Source: Deltaproteobacteria bacterium
GTDB taxonomy: Bacteria > Myxococcota_A > Polyangia > Haliangiales > Haliangiaceae
Assembly (NCBI GenBank): GCA_025353585.1
Contig: JANXOM010000229.1
Location: 24,206-88,205 of the forward strand
Direction of reading: 5' to 3'
Length of the DNA: 64,000 nt
In this document: piece by piece, positions 1 through 10,600 of the stretch
Numbering within the stretch: position 1 is the stretch's first letter
Layout: each line of letters begins with the position of its first letter
The notes under the pieces: model-generated
What the model was told of the DNA's origin: nothing
The model's input: only the letters and a program-made list of their open reading frames with translations
Databases searched by the model: none
Made by a program: the position numbers and the translations under genes

Positions 1-1
1 G

Positions 2-493
2 CTGGCGACGGCCCTCGCGGCGCGGCTCGGTGCGCACCGGCCCGTCGAGGTGCTCGACGGCGACGAGGTGCGGCGGTACGTGTCGGCCGGCCTCGGGTTC
101 TCGCGCGAAGACCGCGACACGAACGTCCAGCGGATCGCGTATGTCGCGCGGCTCCTGGCGAAGCACGGCGTGCTGGTCCTGGTCGCCGCGATCTCGCCGT
201 ACGCTGACACCCGGGCCGCCGTGCAGGCGCTCAGCGCCGACGCGGGGCATCCGTTCGTGGAGATCTTCGTCGACGCGCCGCTCGCCACGGTGACCGCGCG
301 CGACGTGAAGGGCCTCTACGCGCGCGCGCGCGCGCACCCCGAAGACATGCCGCACTTCACGGGCGTCTCCGATCCCTACGAGCCGCCGGCCGCCCCGGCC
401 GTCACCGTGCACACCGATCGGGAGCCGCTGGCCGCGAGCGCGCAGCGGATCGTCGACGCGCTGGTCGCGCGCGGGCTCGTCGCGCCCGGCTGA
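2..493 (+). CDS. cysC: Adenylylsulfate (APS) kinase, 5'-truncated by window edge
   Basis: The open frame runs in from the window edge and ends at TGA 491-493. APS kinase phosphorylates adenosine 5'-phosphosulfate to PAPS in sulfate activation. Visible family motifs in order are [26 protein letters not shown], the AAISPY strand, the VDAPL strand, KGLYARAR and [11 protein letters not shown], which match the CysC core. The N-terminal Walker A P-loop lies before the window. It is not possible to tell whether this is a stand-alone CysC or the C-terminal half of a CysNC fusion. A pure CG-alternating tract (319-335) lies in the codons before the FTG motif and is ordinary for this base composition. 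Confidence 0.9.
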   Translation: MATALAARLGAHRPVEVLDGDEVRRYVSAGLGFSREDRDTNVQRIAYVARLLAKHGVLVLVAAISPYADTRAAVQALSADAGHPFVEIFVDAPLATVTARDVKGLYARARAHPEDMPHFTGVSDPYEPPAAPAVTVHTDREPLAASAQRIVDALVARGLVAPG

Positions 494-513
494 CCGGTCT
501 ACTATCGCGGCGG

Positions 514-2805
514 ATGCCCGAGACCGGCGACCTGATCGGCCCGTACCGGGTGATCTCGCCGCTCGGCAAGGGCGCGATGGGCGAGGTCTGGCGCGCGCGC
601 GACGAGCGGCTCGACCGCTACGTCGCGCTGAAGGTCATCCCGGCGGACCTCGCCGGCGACGTGGAGCGACGCGCGCGCATGCTCCGCGAGGCGCGGGCCG
701 CGGCCGCGATCCGGCACGCGAACGTCGTCACGTTGTTCGATGTCGTCGCGCACCACGGCGATGACATCCTCGTCATGGAGCTCGTCGACGGCCGCACCCT
801 CGCCGACACGCTGCGCGCCGACGGCAAGCCGGCCCTCGCGCTCGCGCTGCGGTGGATCGAAGGCATCGCGGACGCGCTCGTCGCCGCGCACGGCCGCGGC
901 ATCCTCCATCGCGACATCAAGGCCGCGAACATCATGGTGGACGCCGGCGGCGGCGTGAAGGTCCTCGACTTCGGCCTCGCGAAGCTCCGCGACGACGTCA
1001 CCGCGCTGCCCGAGCCCGCCGCGGCGCGCGCACCGCTCGCGGAGCAGGGCGTCGCGGCGACCCTCGTTGGCCACGGCGCGCCGACCGAGGTCACGGACCT
1101 GGCGAGCTATCGCACGCACGCCGGCCAGCTCCTCGGGACGCCGCTCTACATGGCGCCCGAGCAGATCGACGGCTCGCCGCCCGACGAGCGCAGCGAGGTC
1201 TACTCGCTCGGCGTCCTCGCGCACGAGATCCTCGGGGGCAAGCCGCCGTATAGCGCCGCGACGCTCGAGCTTCTGTTCGAGCAGATCACGAAAGCGGCAT
1301 CGCCGCCGCTGCCCGGCGCGCCGGCGCCGGTCGAGGCGATCGTCCTGCGCGCGCTGGCGAAGGCCCCGGCCGCGCGCTGGCCGACCATGGCCGCGTTCCG
1401 CGACGCGATCGGCGCCGAGCGCCGCCGCCTGTTCGCGCCCCGTGCGCGCCGCTGGCCGCTCGGGCTCGCCGTCGGAGCGCTGGTGCTCGGCACCGCGGGG
1501 GCTGCCGGGTGGTGGCACGCGCACCGGGTCGTGCCCGAGCAGCCCGGCGACGCCTACGTCGCGCGTGCCCTCGAGGAATACGACGTCTTCTACAGCGACA
1601 AGGCGCTGTCATCGCTGCGCGCCGCGCTCGCCGTCGCGCCCGAGCACCCGCGGGCCAACGCGTATCTGATCTTGCTCGGCGGGCCGGCCGCCGCGGGGCC
1701 GGCGACCGCGGCGGCGCAGCGCGCGCGTCCGGGGACCGGGGAGCACTCGAAGGATCGCGCGCTCCTGGACGCGGCCCTCGCGCTCGCCGAGCACGGCCCG
1801 TCCGCCGCGCGCGCCGCCCTCGCGGCCGTGGGCGCCGACGCCGACCGCGAGCTCGCGTTCTGGGCGGCCGAGCTCGACTACCGCGCGGGCCACTACGCCG
1901 AGGCGCGCGCGCAGTACGACGCGCTCCTCGCGGAGCCGGCGCCGCAGTTCCGCGGCCGCATCTACGACCACGACTCGTCGGTGCTGCTCTACCTCGACCA
2001 GCCCGCCGAGGCGCTGCGCATCGGCAAGCTCTATCGCGACGCGCTCCCCGGCGAGGCCGACGCCGTCGGCGTGTACGCCACCACGCTCGCCGCCGCGGGC
2101 AAGCTCCCCGAGGCTGTCGCCGCCGCCGAGGACGCGCTCCGCCTCAACGAGGGCGAGGACACGCTGGCCGGCCTCGCGAAGGTCGTCGCGGTCGCGGGCG
2201 ATCGCGCGCGCGCGAAGGAGCTCTACCAGCGCTCGCTCGACAAGGCCGGCCCGGCGCGCCGGCCCGTTCGCCGCGCCGCGCTCGGCCTCTTGCAGTGGAT
2301 CGACGGCGACGCTTCGGCCGCACGCGCGACTGTCGCGCCGTGCCTCGCGGGCGGCGCGGATGCAGGGGCGCGCGAGCGCGGCGCGTGCCTGTTCGTCGCC
2401 GGCATCGTGGACCCGGAGCGGGCGGACGCGATCGCGGCCGAGCTCGACGCCCTCGCGGCCGACGCCTCGCCACTGCACCCGGCCTATGGGGCGCCGACCG
2501 CGCTCGCCGCCCTCGTCCGCGCGCGCGTGCACTTCTTCGGCGGCGGCTGCGTCGTCGACCCGACCGCGCGCCCGGACGCCGCCGCCCCGGCGCCCGACCT
2601 CGTCGACACGGCCGCCTACACGGCGCCGCTCGACTTCTACGCGGCCTACCACGTGCCGTTCTTCTTCAGCTGGGCCACGTGCGAGCGCGCGGCCTACCTG
2701 GCGGCGCATGGCGATCGCGCAGGCGCGGCCACCGCGCTGCGGCCGCCGGCCACGCGCGCGCCCGGCCGCACGTGGCTCACGACGACGCTGGCTCGTTACG
2801 AGTGA
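514..2805 (+). CDS. Membrane Ser/Thr protein kinase with C-terminal TPR-like domain
   Basis: 763-residue Hanks-type kinase. The glycine loop GKGAMGEV begins at residue 18, the ATP-anchoring lysine is K40, the catalytic loop HRDIKAAN has D134, and the DFG aspartate is D152; LGTPLYMAPE marks the activation segment. One membrane helix (about residues 314-333) follows the kinase, so the Ala-rich helical C-terminal half (about 340-763, TPR-like helical pairs) is probably outside the cytoplasm. This architecture is common in myxobacteria and usually couples an external or periplasmic sensor to cytoplasmic phosphorylation. It starts 20 bases after the APS kinase stop and ends 7 bases from the convergent methyltransferase. 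Substrate unknown. Confidence 0.92.
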   Translation: MPETGDLIGPYRVISPLGKGAMGEVWRARDERLDRYVALKVIPADLAGDVERRARMLREARAAAAIRHANVVTLFDVVAHHGDDILVMELVDGRTLADTLRADGKPALALALRWIEGIADALVAAHGRGILHRDIKAANIMVDAGGGVKVLDFGLAKLRDDVTALPEPAAARAPLAEQGVAATLVGHGAPTEVTDLASYRTHAGQLLGTPLYMAPEQIDGSPPDERSEVYSLGVLAHEILGGKPPYSAATLELLFEQITKAASPPLPGAPAPVEAIVLRALAKAPAARWPTMAAFRDAIGAERRRLFAPRARRWPLGLAVGALVLGTAGAAGWWHAHRVVPEQPGDAYVARALEEYDVFYSDKALSSLRAALAVAPEHPRANAYLILLGGPAAAGPATAAAQRARPGTGEHSKDRALLDAALALAEHGPSAARAALAAVGADADRELAFWAAELDYRAGHYAEARAQYDALLAEPAPQFRGRIYDHDSSVLLYLDQPAEALRIGKLYRDALPGEADAVGVYATTLAAAGKLPEAVAAAEDALRLNEGEDTLAGLAKVVAVAGDRARAKELYQRSLDKAGPARRPVRRAALGLLQWIDGDASAARATVAPCLAGGADAGARERGACLFVAGIVDPERADAIAAELDALAADASPLHPAYGAPTALAALVRARVHFFGGGCVVDPTARPDAAAPAPDLVDTAAYTAPLDFYAAYHVPFFFSWATCERAAYLAAHGDRAGAATALRPPATRAPGRTWLTTTLARYE

Positions 2806-2812
2806 TCGCCTC

Positions 2813-3478
2813 TCAGCTGTTATCGCCGACGAGCACGACGCCGGCGCCCGACGATTCGATCGGAACGAGGTGGTGCTTCTTCAGCCCGGCCGCGCGCGCG
2901 AGCTGCGAGACCTTGTCGCTGGAGTAGTAGAACACGTCGCCGCGGCCCGTGAGGCGGTAGCGGAGGCGGCGGGCCGTGCCGCGCAAGAGCGAGTAGCGCG
3001 GGAACGACGCGAGGACCTTGCCGCGCGTGAGGCTCGCCATCTTCGTCAGGAACGGCTGCGGATCCTCGAGGTAATCGAACACGCCCATCGCGATGGAGAT
3101 GTCGAAGCGCTCCTCGCCGAAGTCATGCTTGAGGAACTCGTCGCTGACGAAGTTCGTCTTGGCGGCCACGCCGAGCTTCGCCGCGCTCGCACGGGCGATC
3201 TCGAGCATCGGCTCCGAGAAGTCGATCCCCAGCACGCGCTGCGCGCCGCGACGCGCGAGCTCGTTCGAGTACACGCCGGAGCCGCACCCGATGTCGAGGA
3301 ACGACTTGCCGTCGGGCGGCGTGCTCTCGCGCATCGCGACGTCGTAGCGAACGAAGATCGCCTTGCGGAAGACGCGGTTGAAGGTGCGCCAGACGATCGA
3401 CGACTCGTCGTCGTAGATGCCGGCGAAGTTCGCCGCGTCCCATTCGAATCGGTGCTGGACCTCGCCGAGATTGCTCAT
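2813..3478 (-). CDS. Class I SAM-dependent methyltransferase
   Basis: 221 residues from the ATG at 3478, which leaves 10 bases to the upstream deacetylase stop. A longer start at 3517 would overlap that gene and is less likely. Motif I is FLDIGCGSGVYSNELARRG, followed by the acidic GIDFSEPMLEIAR strand that binds the adenosyl ribose. The gene is last in a minus-strand run after a glycosyltransferase and a polysaccharide deacetylase, so methylation of a glycan or lipid-linked sugar is the likely job. The acceptor cannot be read from sequence. Confidence 0.85.
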   Translation of the reverse strand: MSNLGEVQHRFEWDAANFAGIYDDESSIVWRTFNRVFRKAIFVRYDVAMRESTPPDGKSFLDIGCGSGVYSNELARRGAQRVLGIDFSEPMLEIARASAAKLGVAAKTNFVSDEFLKHDFGEERFDISIAMGVFDYLEDPQPFLTKMASLTRGKVLASFPRYSLLRGTARRLRYRLTGRGDVFYYSSDKVSQLARAAGLKKHHLVPIESSGAGVVLVGDNS

Positions 3479-3488
3479 GCGCAGAGTA

Positions 3489-4337
3489 TTAGCGCGAGAC
3501 CGTGCCAGCGAGATCACGAAGCGTCACGAGACGAAGGTCTTCGCACAGCGCCCGCAGCGAGCCCTCGACCCGGCCCTTCGCGAAGTTATGAAGCGCGATC
3601 ATCTTCCCGACCTGCCGGTTTCGGGCCCAGCCCCCCGGGAGGTAGAGCCAGCGGCGCGTGAACTCGTACGGATGGAAGTAGAAGACCAGGCTCTCGGCGT
3701 GACGATCCGCACGTCCCGCGGCCCAGCGCACGAACGGCGTTGGCAAGAGCCGGAAATGAGACCCGCCGGCGATCGGCATGCGCCACGCGCCGACGCCCAG
3801 GGTGGCGAGCGGGAGCTCGACGAGCGTCCCGGCCGGCGTCCTCATGGCGAACGGGGCGTGCGGGGCGTCCGCGATCCCGTAGCGCATGCTCGGGACCGGA
3901 AAGACGCTGGAATCGTACAGAAATCCGGCTTCGCACAGCGCCGCGAAGCAGGGGCTGTCGAGCCGCTGCACCGAGAACTCCGGGGCGCGAAAGCCGACGA
4001 CTTCCTGCCCCGCGAGGTCCTCGAGCATGTGCTTGCTGTCGCGCAGCTCGGCCGCGAGGTCGGCCGGCGACAATCCGTGCACGAGACGGTGCGAGACGGA
4101 GTGGCTCGCCACCTCGTGGCCCCGGTCCGCGATCTGGCGCACGAGGTGCGGGCGGGCGCGTGCCAGCAGGCCGAGCACGAAGAAGGTCGCTTTGACCGCG
4201 TACTCGTCGCACAGGTCCAGGATGCGCGCCATGCACGCATCGACATCCGTCGATGGCTCCGAGACGGTGCCATCGACCCGCATCCCGACGAGCTGCTGCC
4301 AGTCCTCGACGTCGAAGCTGATCCCGTGGACCGTCAC
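3489..4337 (-). CDS. Polysaccharide deacetylase, XrtA/PEP-CTERM-locus type
   Basis: 282 residues starting at GTG 4337, which overlaps the TGA of the upstream glycosyltransferase (GTGA) and has AAGGAG about 9 bases upstream. The NodB-type metal-dependent deacetylase domain is clear: FDVEDW near the N terminus, TFFVLGLLA, then the HEVASHSVSHRLVH metal-binding segment. The C-terminal GGSHFRLLP and FYFHPYEF motifs match the DUF3473 extension seen in exosortase/PEP-CTERM-associated deacetylases. It should N- or O-deacetylate a nascent exopolysaccharide. No signal peptide is visible, so it may act on lipid-linked intermediates or be exported otherwise. No exosortase gene is in the window. Confidence 0.88.
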   Translation of the reverse strand: MTVHGISFDVEDWQQLVGMRVDGTVSEPSTDVDACMARILDLCDEYAVKATFFVLGLLARARPHLVRQIADRGHEVASHSVSHRLVHGLSPADLAAELRDSKHMLEDLAGQEVVGFRAPEFSVQRLDSPCFAALCEAGFLYDSSVFPVPSMRYGIADAPHAPFAMRTPAGTLVELPLATLGVGAWRMPIAGGSHFRLLPTPFVRWAAGRADRHAESLVFYFHPYEFTRRWLYLPGGWARNRQVGKMIALHNFAKGRVEGSLRALCEDLRLVTLRDLAGTVSR

Positions 4338-5503
4338 CGGCCGAGCTCCTTGGCCTTCGCCAGCCGGCGGTAGGCGCTGATGAACAGGTCGATGATGCGG
4401 TCCTCGTCGAACTCCGCCACTGCCTTCGCGCGGCTCGCCGCTCCCATCCGCGCCCGCTCGGCGGGCGAGCGCAGCAGACGCTCCAGCGCCGCCGCGAGCG
4501 CCTCGGGATCGTGGGCCGGGACGAGGAGCCCCGTCTGCTCGTGGTCGACCGTCTGGCGGCAGCCGCGGACATCGGTCGCGATGCACGGCTTGCCCATCGC
4601 CGCTGCCTCCATGACCGCGCGGGGGAAGCCCTCGCGGTGCGACGGCAGCATGAACACGTCCATCGCGGCGTAGAGGCGATCCACGTCGCTGCGGTGGCCG
4701 AGGATCTGCGCGACGTTTGCGAGGCCGTACTCGCGCAGCGTGTCCGCCGAGATCGCGTCCGCCTTGTTCTCGAAGCCGCCGATGAAGACGAACCGCGCGG
4801 CAGGCACGCGCTGGCTGACGATCCGCGCCGCGGCGAACGCGTCGAGGTACCCCTTCTCGGCGACGAGCCGACCGACCATACCCACGAGGAGCTGGTCCTC
4901 CCCGACGCCGAGCTCCGCGCGCACCCGCTGCCGCTCGGCCGCCGTGATCCGGGCGGGGGTGAAGCGCGTCATGTCGATGCCGTTACCCACCTGCTCGAGG
5001 CGGTCCGCGCGCGCGATCCGCTCGGCGATCGCCACCGGGATGTCCTCGGGATTTTGCGAGAAGTTGTGGTGCGAGAACGCGAGCGTGATCCGCTCGAGCC
5101 AGACGTACATCCAGCGCTGCTCCGGCCGCATGAAGCCCGGGAAATAGAGGCCGTGGATCGTGTGGACGCGGACCGGGACGCGGGCGAGGAGCGCCGCGTA
5201 TTGCCCGAGGAGGCCGCCCTTGGGCGTGTGCGTGTGGATGATGTCGAAGCGCTCGCGTCGCAGGAGCCGGTAGAGCGCGACGAGCGCGCGCAGATCGGCC
5301 AGCGGCCCGAAGCGCCGCGTCACCGGGATCTCGAAGAACTCGATCTGCGCGTTGTCGAGATCGGCGACATGCGGTCCGCGCGCCGAGATCCCTGCGATGT
5401 CGAACCCGGCGGCGCGCATGTGCACGAGCTGGTTCATCAGGAGCTGGGACAGCGTCTGATCCGAAGCGGCGATGTGCGCGATCCGTAGCGTCAACGCGGG
5501 CAT
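4334..5503 (-). CDS. Glycosyltransferase family 4
   Basis: 389 residues from the ATG at 5503 (the open frame extends to 5551 but has no better start). This is a GT-B fold retaining glycosyltransferase. The N-terminal acceptor half carries DIIHTHTPKGG and VHTIHGLYFPG; the C-terminal donor half carries VGMVGRLVAEKGY, ILGHRSDVDRLYAAMD and the EX7E signature EGFPRAVMEA. It presumably adds one sugar to the undecaprenyl-linked repeat unit of the locus. It is translationally coupled (GTGA) to the downstream deacetylase. The donor sugar is unknown. Confidence 0.9.
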   Translation of the reverse strand: MPALTLRIAHIAASDQTLSQLLMNQLVHMRAAGFDIAGISARGPHVADLDNAQIEFFEIPVTRRFGPLADLRALVALYRLLRRERFDIIHTHTPKGGLLGQYAALLARVPVRVHTIHGLYFPGFMRPEQRWMYVWLERITLAFSHHNFSQNPEDIPVAIAERIARADRLEQVGNGIDMTRFTPARITAAERQRVRAELGVGEDQLLVGMVGRLVAEKGYLDAFAAARIVSQRVPAARFVFIGGFENKADAISADTLREYGLANVAQILGHRSDVDRLYAAMDVFMLPSHREGFPRAVMEAAAMGKPCIATDVRGCRQTVDHEQTGLLVPAHDPEALAAALERLLRSPAERARMGAASRAKAVAEFDEDRIIDLFISAYRRLAKAKELGR

Positions 5504-5571
5504 CCTACCCCACCCGCACCCCGGAGCGTCTTTCGCTCGATGTTCCGGCACTCGTGGCCTACTGTTCGGGG

Positions 5572-7527
5572 ATGCGATCGTCCTCTCTCCTGATCGCGGG
5601 CGCGGGCCTCCTCGCGCTGACGGCGGTCGGCCGCGCGGATCCGGGGTACGCCTCGCATCCGCCGCCCCGCCCGCTGCCGCAGGCCTCGACCCGGGCCCTC
5701 GGCACGGGCCCCGCTCGCTACGTCGATCCCGGCGCGGGTGACGACGCGGCCGCGGGCACGCTCGCGGCGCCGTGGAAGACGGTCCAGCACGGCGTCGAGC
5801 ACCTCGCCCCGGGCGATACGCTCTACCTGCACGGCGGCACCTACTTCGAGACCGTCAAGCTGACCGCCTCGGGGACCGCGAGGGCGCCGATCACCATCCG
5901 CGCCGTGCCGAACGAGCTGGCGATCCTCGACGGCGGGTTCGCCGAGTTCGAGGCGTCGCCGGCCACCGCGTGGGTCCCGGCACCCGGCGGCGCGCCCGAC
6001 GAGTACCAGGCCGCGGCGCCGCACGAGGTCGCGCCGGAGAGCGCCGACGGGCGCCACGTCTGGGTGATCGGCAACTTCGCGGACTCGATGATCCCGCTCC
6101 ACGGCTACCAGTACGACGCGGACTTCCGCAGCGACAATCCGTACTGGACGGTCGAGAACAGCAAGGCCGGCACGGGGATCTACGTAGGGCCCGGCGTCTG
6201 GTACGACTGGAAGACGCACCTCATCCACGTCCGGCTCGCGCACACCCACGTGAAGAGCCAGGGCGTCGACAACTACACCGGCGAGCGCGACCCGCGGAAG
6301 CTCGCCCTCGTCATCGGCACCGATCACACGGCGCTCTCGATCGCGAACGTCAAGCACGTCCGCATCCAGGATCTGGTCGTGCGCGGCTCGGCCAAGCACA
6401 CGGTGGAGATCGACGCCGCCAGCGACATCGAGCTCGACGGGATGACGATCTACGGCGGGTCGCCGGCATTGTTCATCCGTTCGGCCGATCACCTGCGCGT
6501 GGTGCGCTCGACGCTGCGCGGCCTCGCGGCCCCCTGGTCGTCGCGCGCGAGCATGAAGTATCGCGGCAACTCGCCGTACCTCCTCTGGGTGGACCATCAG
6601 CAGCCCCAGACGCACGATGTCGAGCTCGCCAATGACGAGTTCACCGACGGCCACGACGGGCTGGTCCTCGACACCGTCAAGACGCTGCGCTTCCACCACA
6701 ACCGGCTCGACAACTTCAACGACGACGGGCTCTACCTGACGCTCGCGCCGCGGCCCGTCGTCCCCGACGACATCCAGATCTACGAGAACTACTTCACGCG
6801 GATGTACACGACGCTCGCGTTCGCCGAGGACAAGAAGGATCTCCACAACCCGGTCGGAGCCGGGGTGTTCATCTACCGGAATATCTTCGACCTCCGCGGG
6901 GGCACGTACGGGTGGATCCCGAAGGACGCCGCGACCGATGACAAACCGCTCGCGCTCCTGCCCAGCCGCCTGTGCGGAGACCACGGGAGCCCGGTCTGGG
7001 AACCGCTATTCTTCTATCACAACACCGTCCTGACCGCGGACACGTCCTGGCGCAGCTACTACGGCGATCTCCTCGGGGTGATGGGCACCGACAAGGGCAC
7101 CAAGCGCCGCGTGTTCGACAACTTGTTCGTCCAGCTCGCGGGCGTGCCCGGCCTCAGCTTCGCGCAGACTCGTCCGGACGACGACATCCAGGTCGACGGC
7201 AATCTGTTCTGGAGTGTGAGCAACGGCACGGCGCACGCCGACACGTTCTTCGACAAGCTGCGCGCGTCACCGGCCTTCGAGGCGAGCAAGAAGGTCTACA
7301 CGCCCGGCTGGGCGACGCATGACGTGTACGGCGATCCGCTCCTCGCCGACCTCGCTCACAATGACGTGAGGTTGAACGCACACAGCGCCGCCATCGACGC
7401 GGGCATCGCGATCCCGGCGGCGTGGCCAGACTCGCTGCGCGCGAGCGACGCGGGGAGACCGGATATCGGCGCGCTGCCGGTCGGCGCGGCGCTGCTGCGG
7501 GTCGGACCCGCGAGCACATCGCCGTAG
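5572..7527 (+). CDS. Secreted right-handed parallel beta-helix protein (DUF1565-like)
   Basis: 651 residues from ATG 5572 with an N-terminal signal peptide (MRSSSLLIAGAGLLALTAVG, cleavage near GRA-D). Directly after it comes GAGDDAAAGTLAAPWKTVQ followed by LAPGDTLYLHGGTYFE, the hallmark of DUF1565/beta-helix proteins. The centre has repeated short strands (VKHVRIQDLVVRGS, DIELDGMTIYGG, LRVVRSTLRG) typical of pectin-lyase-like helices. Such proteins bind or cleave polysaccharide; its position inside an exopolysaccharide locus, divergent from the GT4, suggests a polymer-trimming lyase or epimerase. Catalytic residues cannot be assigned. A GTG at 5554 is an alternative start. Confidence 0.85.
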   Translation: MRSSSLLIAGAGLLALTAVGRADPGYASHPPPRPLPQASTRALGTGPARYVDPGAGDDAAAGTLAAPWKTVQHGVEHLAPGDTLYLHGGTYFETVKLTASGTARAPITIRAVPNELAILDGGFAEFEASPATAWVPAPGGAPDEYQAAAPHEVAPESADGRHVWVIGNFADSMIPLHGYQYDADFRSDNPYWTVENSKAGTGIYVGPGVWYDWKTHLIHVRLAHTHVKSQGVDNYTGERDPRKLALVIGTDHTALSIANVKHVRIQDLVVRGSAKHTVEIDAASDIELDGMTIYGGSPALFIRSADHLRVVRSTLRGLAAPWSSRASMKYRGNSPYLLWVDHQQPQTHDVELANDEFTDGHDGLVLDTVKTLRFHHNRLDNFNDDGLYLTLAPRPVVPDDIQIYENYFTRMYTTLAFAEDKKDLHNPVGAGVFIYRNIFDLRGGTYGWIPKDAATDDKPLALLPSRLCGDHGSPVWEPLFFYHNTVLTADTSWRSYYGDLLGVMGTDKGTKRRVFDNLFVQLAGVPGLSFAQTRPDDDIQVDGNLFWSVSNGTAHADTFFDKLRASPAFEASKKVYTPGWATHDVYGDPLLADLAHNDVRLNAHSAAIDAGIAIPAAWPDSLRASDAGRPDIGALPVGAALLRVGPASTSP

Positions 7528-7582
7528 CTCTGTACCTCTGAACGTTTTCGGCGGCCGGGCGACTAATTGGATGGGCGAAATC

Positions 7583-7598
7583 CATCGCACGTGCGATG
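7583..7598. promoter_or_regulatory. Perfect 16-bp palindrome upstream of the repeat lipoprotein gene
   Basis: CATCGCACGTGCGATG is a perfect inverted repeat 40 bases before the chosen start of the repeat lipoprotein gene, in the 111-base gap after the beta-helix gene. A smaller inverted repeat (TGGAT...ATCCA) overlaps its left side. Position and symmetry suit a dimeric regulator operator, but no regulator is identified and it might be a transcript hairpin. Confidence 0.4.
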
Positions 7599-7638
7599 AC
7601 GGTATGCTCGCTCAACGATGTCCGAACGAAGAGGGTCT

Positions 7639-10600
7639 ATGAACAGGATTGCACGCTGGTTGCCGCTCGCCGGGCTCGTCACGATCGCCGGTTGTCAGGA
7701 TGCCGCGCCCTCCGACCCGAGCAGTCCGGACTCGACGGTCGCCCCCGTTGAAGAAACGGCGGCACCGACCTCGGTGCACGTGGGCGCGGCCCACCGGGCG
7801 GACCTCGTCCAGCACGCACTCCTCGCGTTTCGCCAGGAGAATCAGGCGCTCGCCGGCGGCTACCGCACGTATCAGGCGGCGATCCGCGAGGGCATCGTCG
7901 ATGTCACGCCCTACACCTTTGCAGATGGCGAACGCGTCGCTCACGCCCCGATGGGGCTCGAGACGACGGCGATCACCGCCGACGAAGCGATGTACGCCGG
8001 CGCGTTGACCGCGACCGACCTCGTCGACGGGGCTGTCGTCCTCCAGCGCGGCGACGTGACGGAGCGCATCAGCAACCAGCCCGAGGGCGTCGAGCAGGAG
8101 TGGCTCTTCGCCGCCGCGCCGCCGCTGGAAGGCGACCTCGTCGTCGAGATCGCGGTGTCCGGCTACAACTTCACGGAGACGACCGCGAACGGCCTCCACT
8201 TCCTGGCGCAGGACGGCGGCCGGCTCCGGTACGGCAACGCGACGTGGGAAGGCGCGGACGGCCAGGAGTGGCCGATCACGGCCGAATACGACAGCGGCTT
8301 CATCCGGCTGATGGTGCCGGAGAGCGTCGTGGCCGAGACCGTCTTCCCGGCCACGCTCGACCCGACGATCACGGCCGAGGTCGCGGCGGACGCGCCCGTG
8401 ATCGGCGCCACCGGCGCGAACCAGCAGCACGCTGCGATCGCGTTCGGGAGCAACGAGTACCTCGTCGTGTGGGATGACACCCGCGACAGCGCAAGCAGCG
8501 ATATCTGGGCGACCCGGCTCAGCACCTCCGGCACGATCCTCGACGCGCTCGGCCTCAAGATCGCCGCGGCCACCGGGGTCCAGTCCAACCCGACCGTGGC
8601 GTTCAACGGCACGAAGTTCATCGTCGCCTGGGAAGACTTCAAGACGGCGGGCAGCACCTCGGCCGACATCGCCGCCGCGACCGTCACGACGGCGGGCGTC
8701 GTCGCCGCGCTCGCGCCCGTCGCGATCACCGCGACCAGCGAGACGGCTCCCCGGCTCGCGGCGCGGGCAGACGGCAACGCGCTGCTCACATGGAACGCGG
8801 CGGGCGCGCTCACCGGCGCCATCTTCGGCGGCTCGACGTTCGGCGCTTCGTTTGCGATCGCCAGCGGCACGCTCGTCGAGCCCGCGGGCGTCGCGGCGAA
8901 CCCGGCGGGGAACTACCTCGTGTCTTACTCGAAGACGACGGACCTGAACGGTCAGCTCGTCAGCTCGACCGGCACGCTCAGCGGCGCCGCGTTTCCGATC
9001 TCGGCCGCCACGGGCACCCAGTCGCGCTCGGCCGCCGCCTTCGATGGCACGAACTTCGACGTCGTGTGGACGAACAACCAGGCGGGTATCGACATCTTCG
9101 GGTCGCGCGTGAGCCCCACGGGCACCGTCCTCGACACCCGCACGCAAGGCGCGACCACCGTTGGCGGCGTGGGCGTCAGCACGGCCGCCAACAACCAGGA
9201 GTTCCCGGCCATCGCGTGCCAGTCGACCGGCTGCCTCGTCCTGTGGCAGGACCGCCGCAACCTGGCGACCACGAGCTTCGACGTCTTCGGCCAGCTGATG
9301 ACGACGGCCTTCGCCAAGAGCGGCGGTCAGATCACGATCACCACCTCGACGGGCTCGCAGCTCGCGCCCGCGGTCGTCTCGAACACGGCCGGCTACTTCA
9401 CCGGCTGGACCGACCTCCGCGACAACTTCGCGAACCAGGTCTTCGGCGCGACCGTCTCGAGCACGGGCACGGTCGGCACGGCAGCCGGCGTCGCCTCGGG
9501 TGACAACCGCGAGTCTGGTCCGGCGCTCGGCCGCGCTGGCGGCACCTTCGGCCTCTTCTACAGCGACAGCCGGACCTTCAGCAACGATCTCCGGTACGTC
9601 CGCTTCAACGCCAACGGCACCAAGCTCGACACGACGTCCAAGGTCGCGTCGGCCGCCACGTTCGCGCAGGAGACGCCCGCCGCCTCGGCCGATCTCGGCT
9701 CGAACTCTCTCGTCGTCTGGGCCGACACGCGCAACGGCTCGAACAGCGACATCTACGCGACCCGCGTCAACCTCACGGCCGGCACGGCCGGTGACCCGGC
9801 TGGCATCGCGGTGAGCACGGCCGCGGGCGACCAACTCCAGCCCGACGTCGCGACGAACGGCACCGTGGCCCTCGTTGTCTGGCAGGATCGCCGCGGCTCG
9901 ACCTTCGACATCCACGGCGCGCTGCTCAGCGCGGCCGGCGCGCTCACCGTGCCCGACATCTCGATCTCGACCGCGGCCTTCGACCAGGTCACGCCGGCGG
10001 TGACCTACGATCCTGCCTCCAGCCAGTTCATCGTCATCTGGGCCGACACCCGCGGCGGCGCTGTCTCGCACATCTTTGGCACCCGCGTGTCGACGGCCGG
10101 CGCGGTGCTCGACACCACCGGCGTCGCCATCTCGAACGGCGCCGTCGGTCAGTTCACGCCGGCGCTCGCCAGCACGACCTCGGGGACATTCGCCGCGTGG
10201 CAGGATCGTCGGAGCGGCCGTCACATCTTCGGGACGCGCCTGTCCGGTGGGTCCGCGCTGACCGTGCGGGACGTCAACGGGGTCCAGATCAGCTCGCACG
10301 CGAGCGTCCAGACCGCGCCCAAGGTCGGGACGATCACCACGTCGTTCGTCGTGCTCTACGTCGATGACCGCAACGTACAGACCGACATCCTCGGCCAGCA
10401 GATCGGCGCGGCGGGGACGCTCTCGGGCACCGAGTTCGGCGTCGCCACCTCGACGAACAGCGAGTCCTCGATCTCGCTGCTGAGCGGCGCGCTGTCGTCC
10501 ACCAAGCTGCGCGTCGCCTACGAGAGCGCGCAGCTCGACACGAGCCGCGTCGAGTCGCGGGTGATCACCTCGGTCTTCGATCAGGGCTCGACCTGCTCCG

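Noticed and set aside
319..335. CG-alternating tract (Z-DNA-prone)
   Set aside because: It falls in conserved cysC codons and is expected at this base composition.
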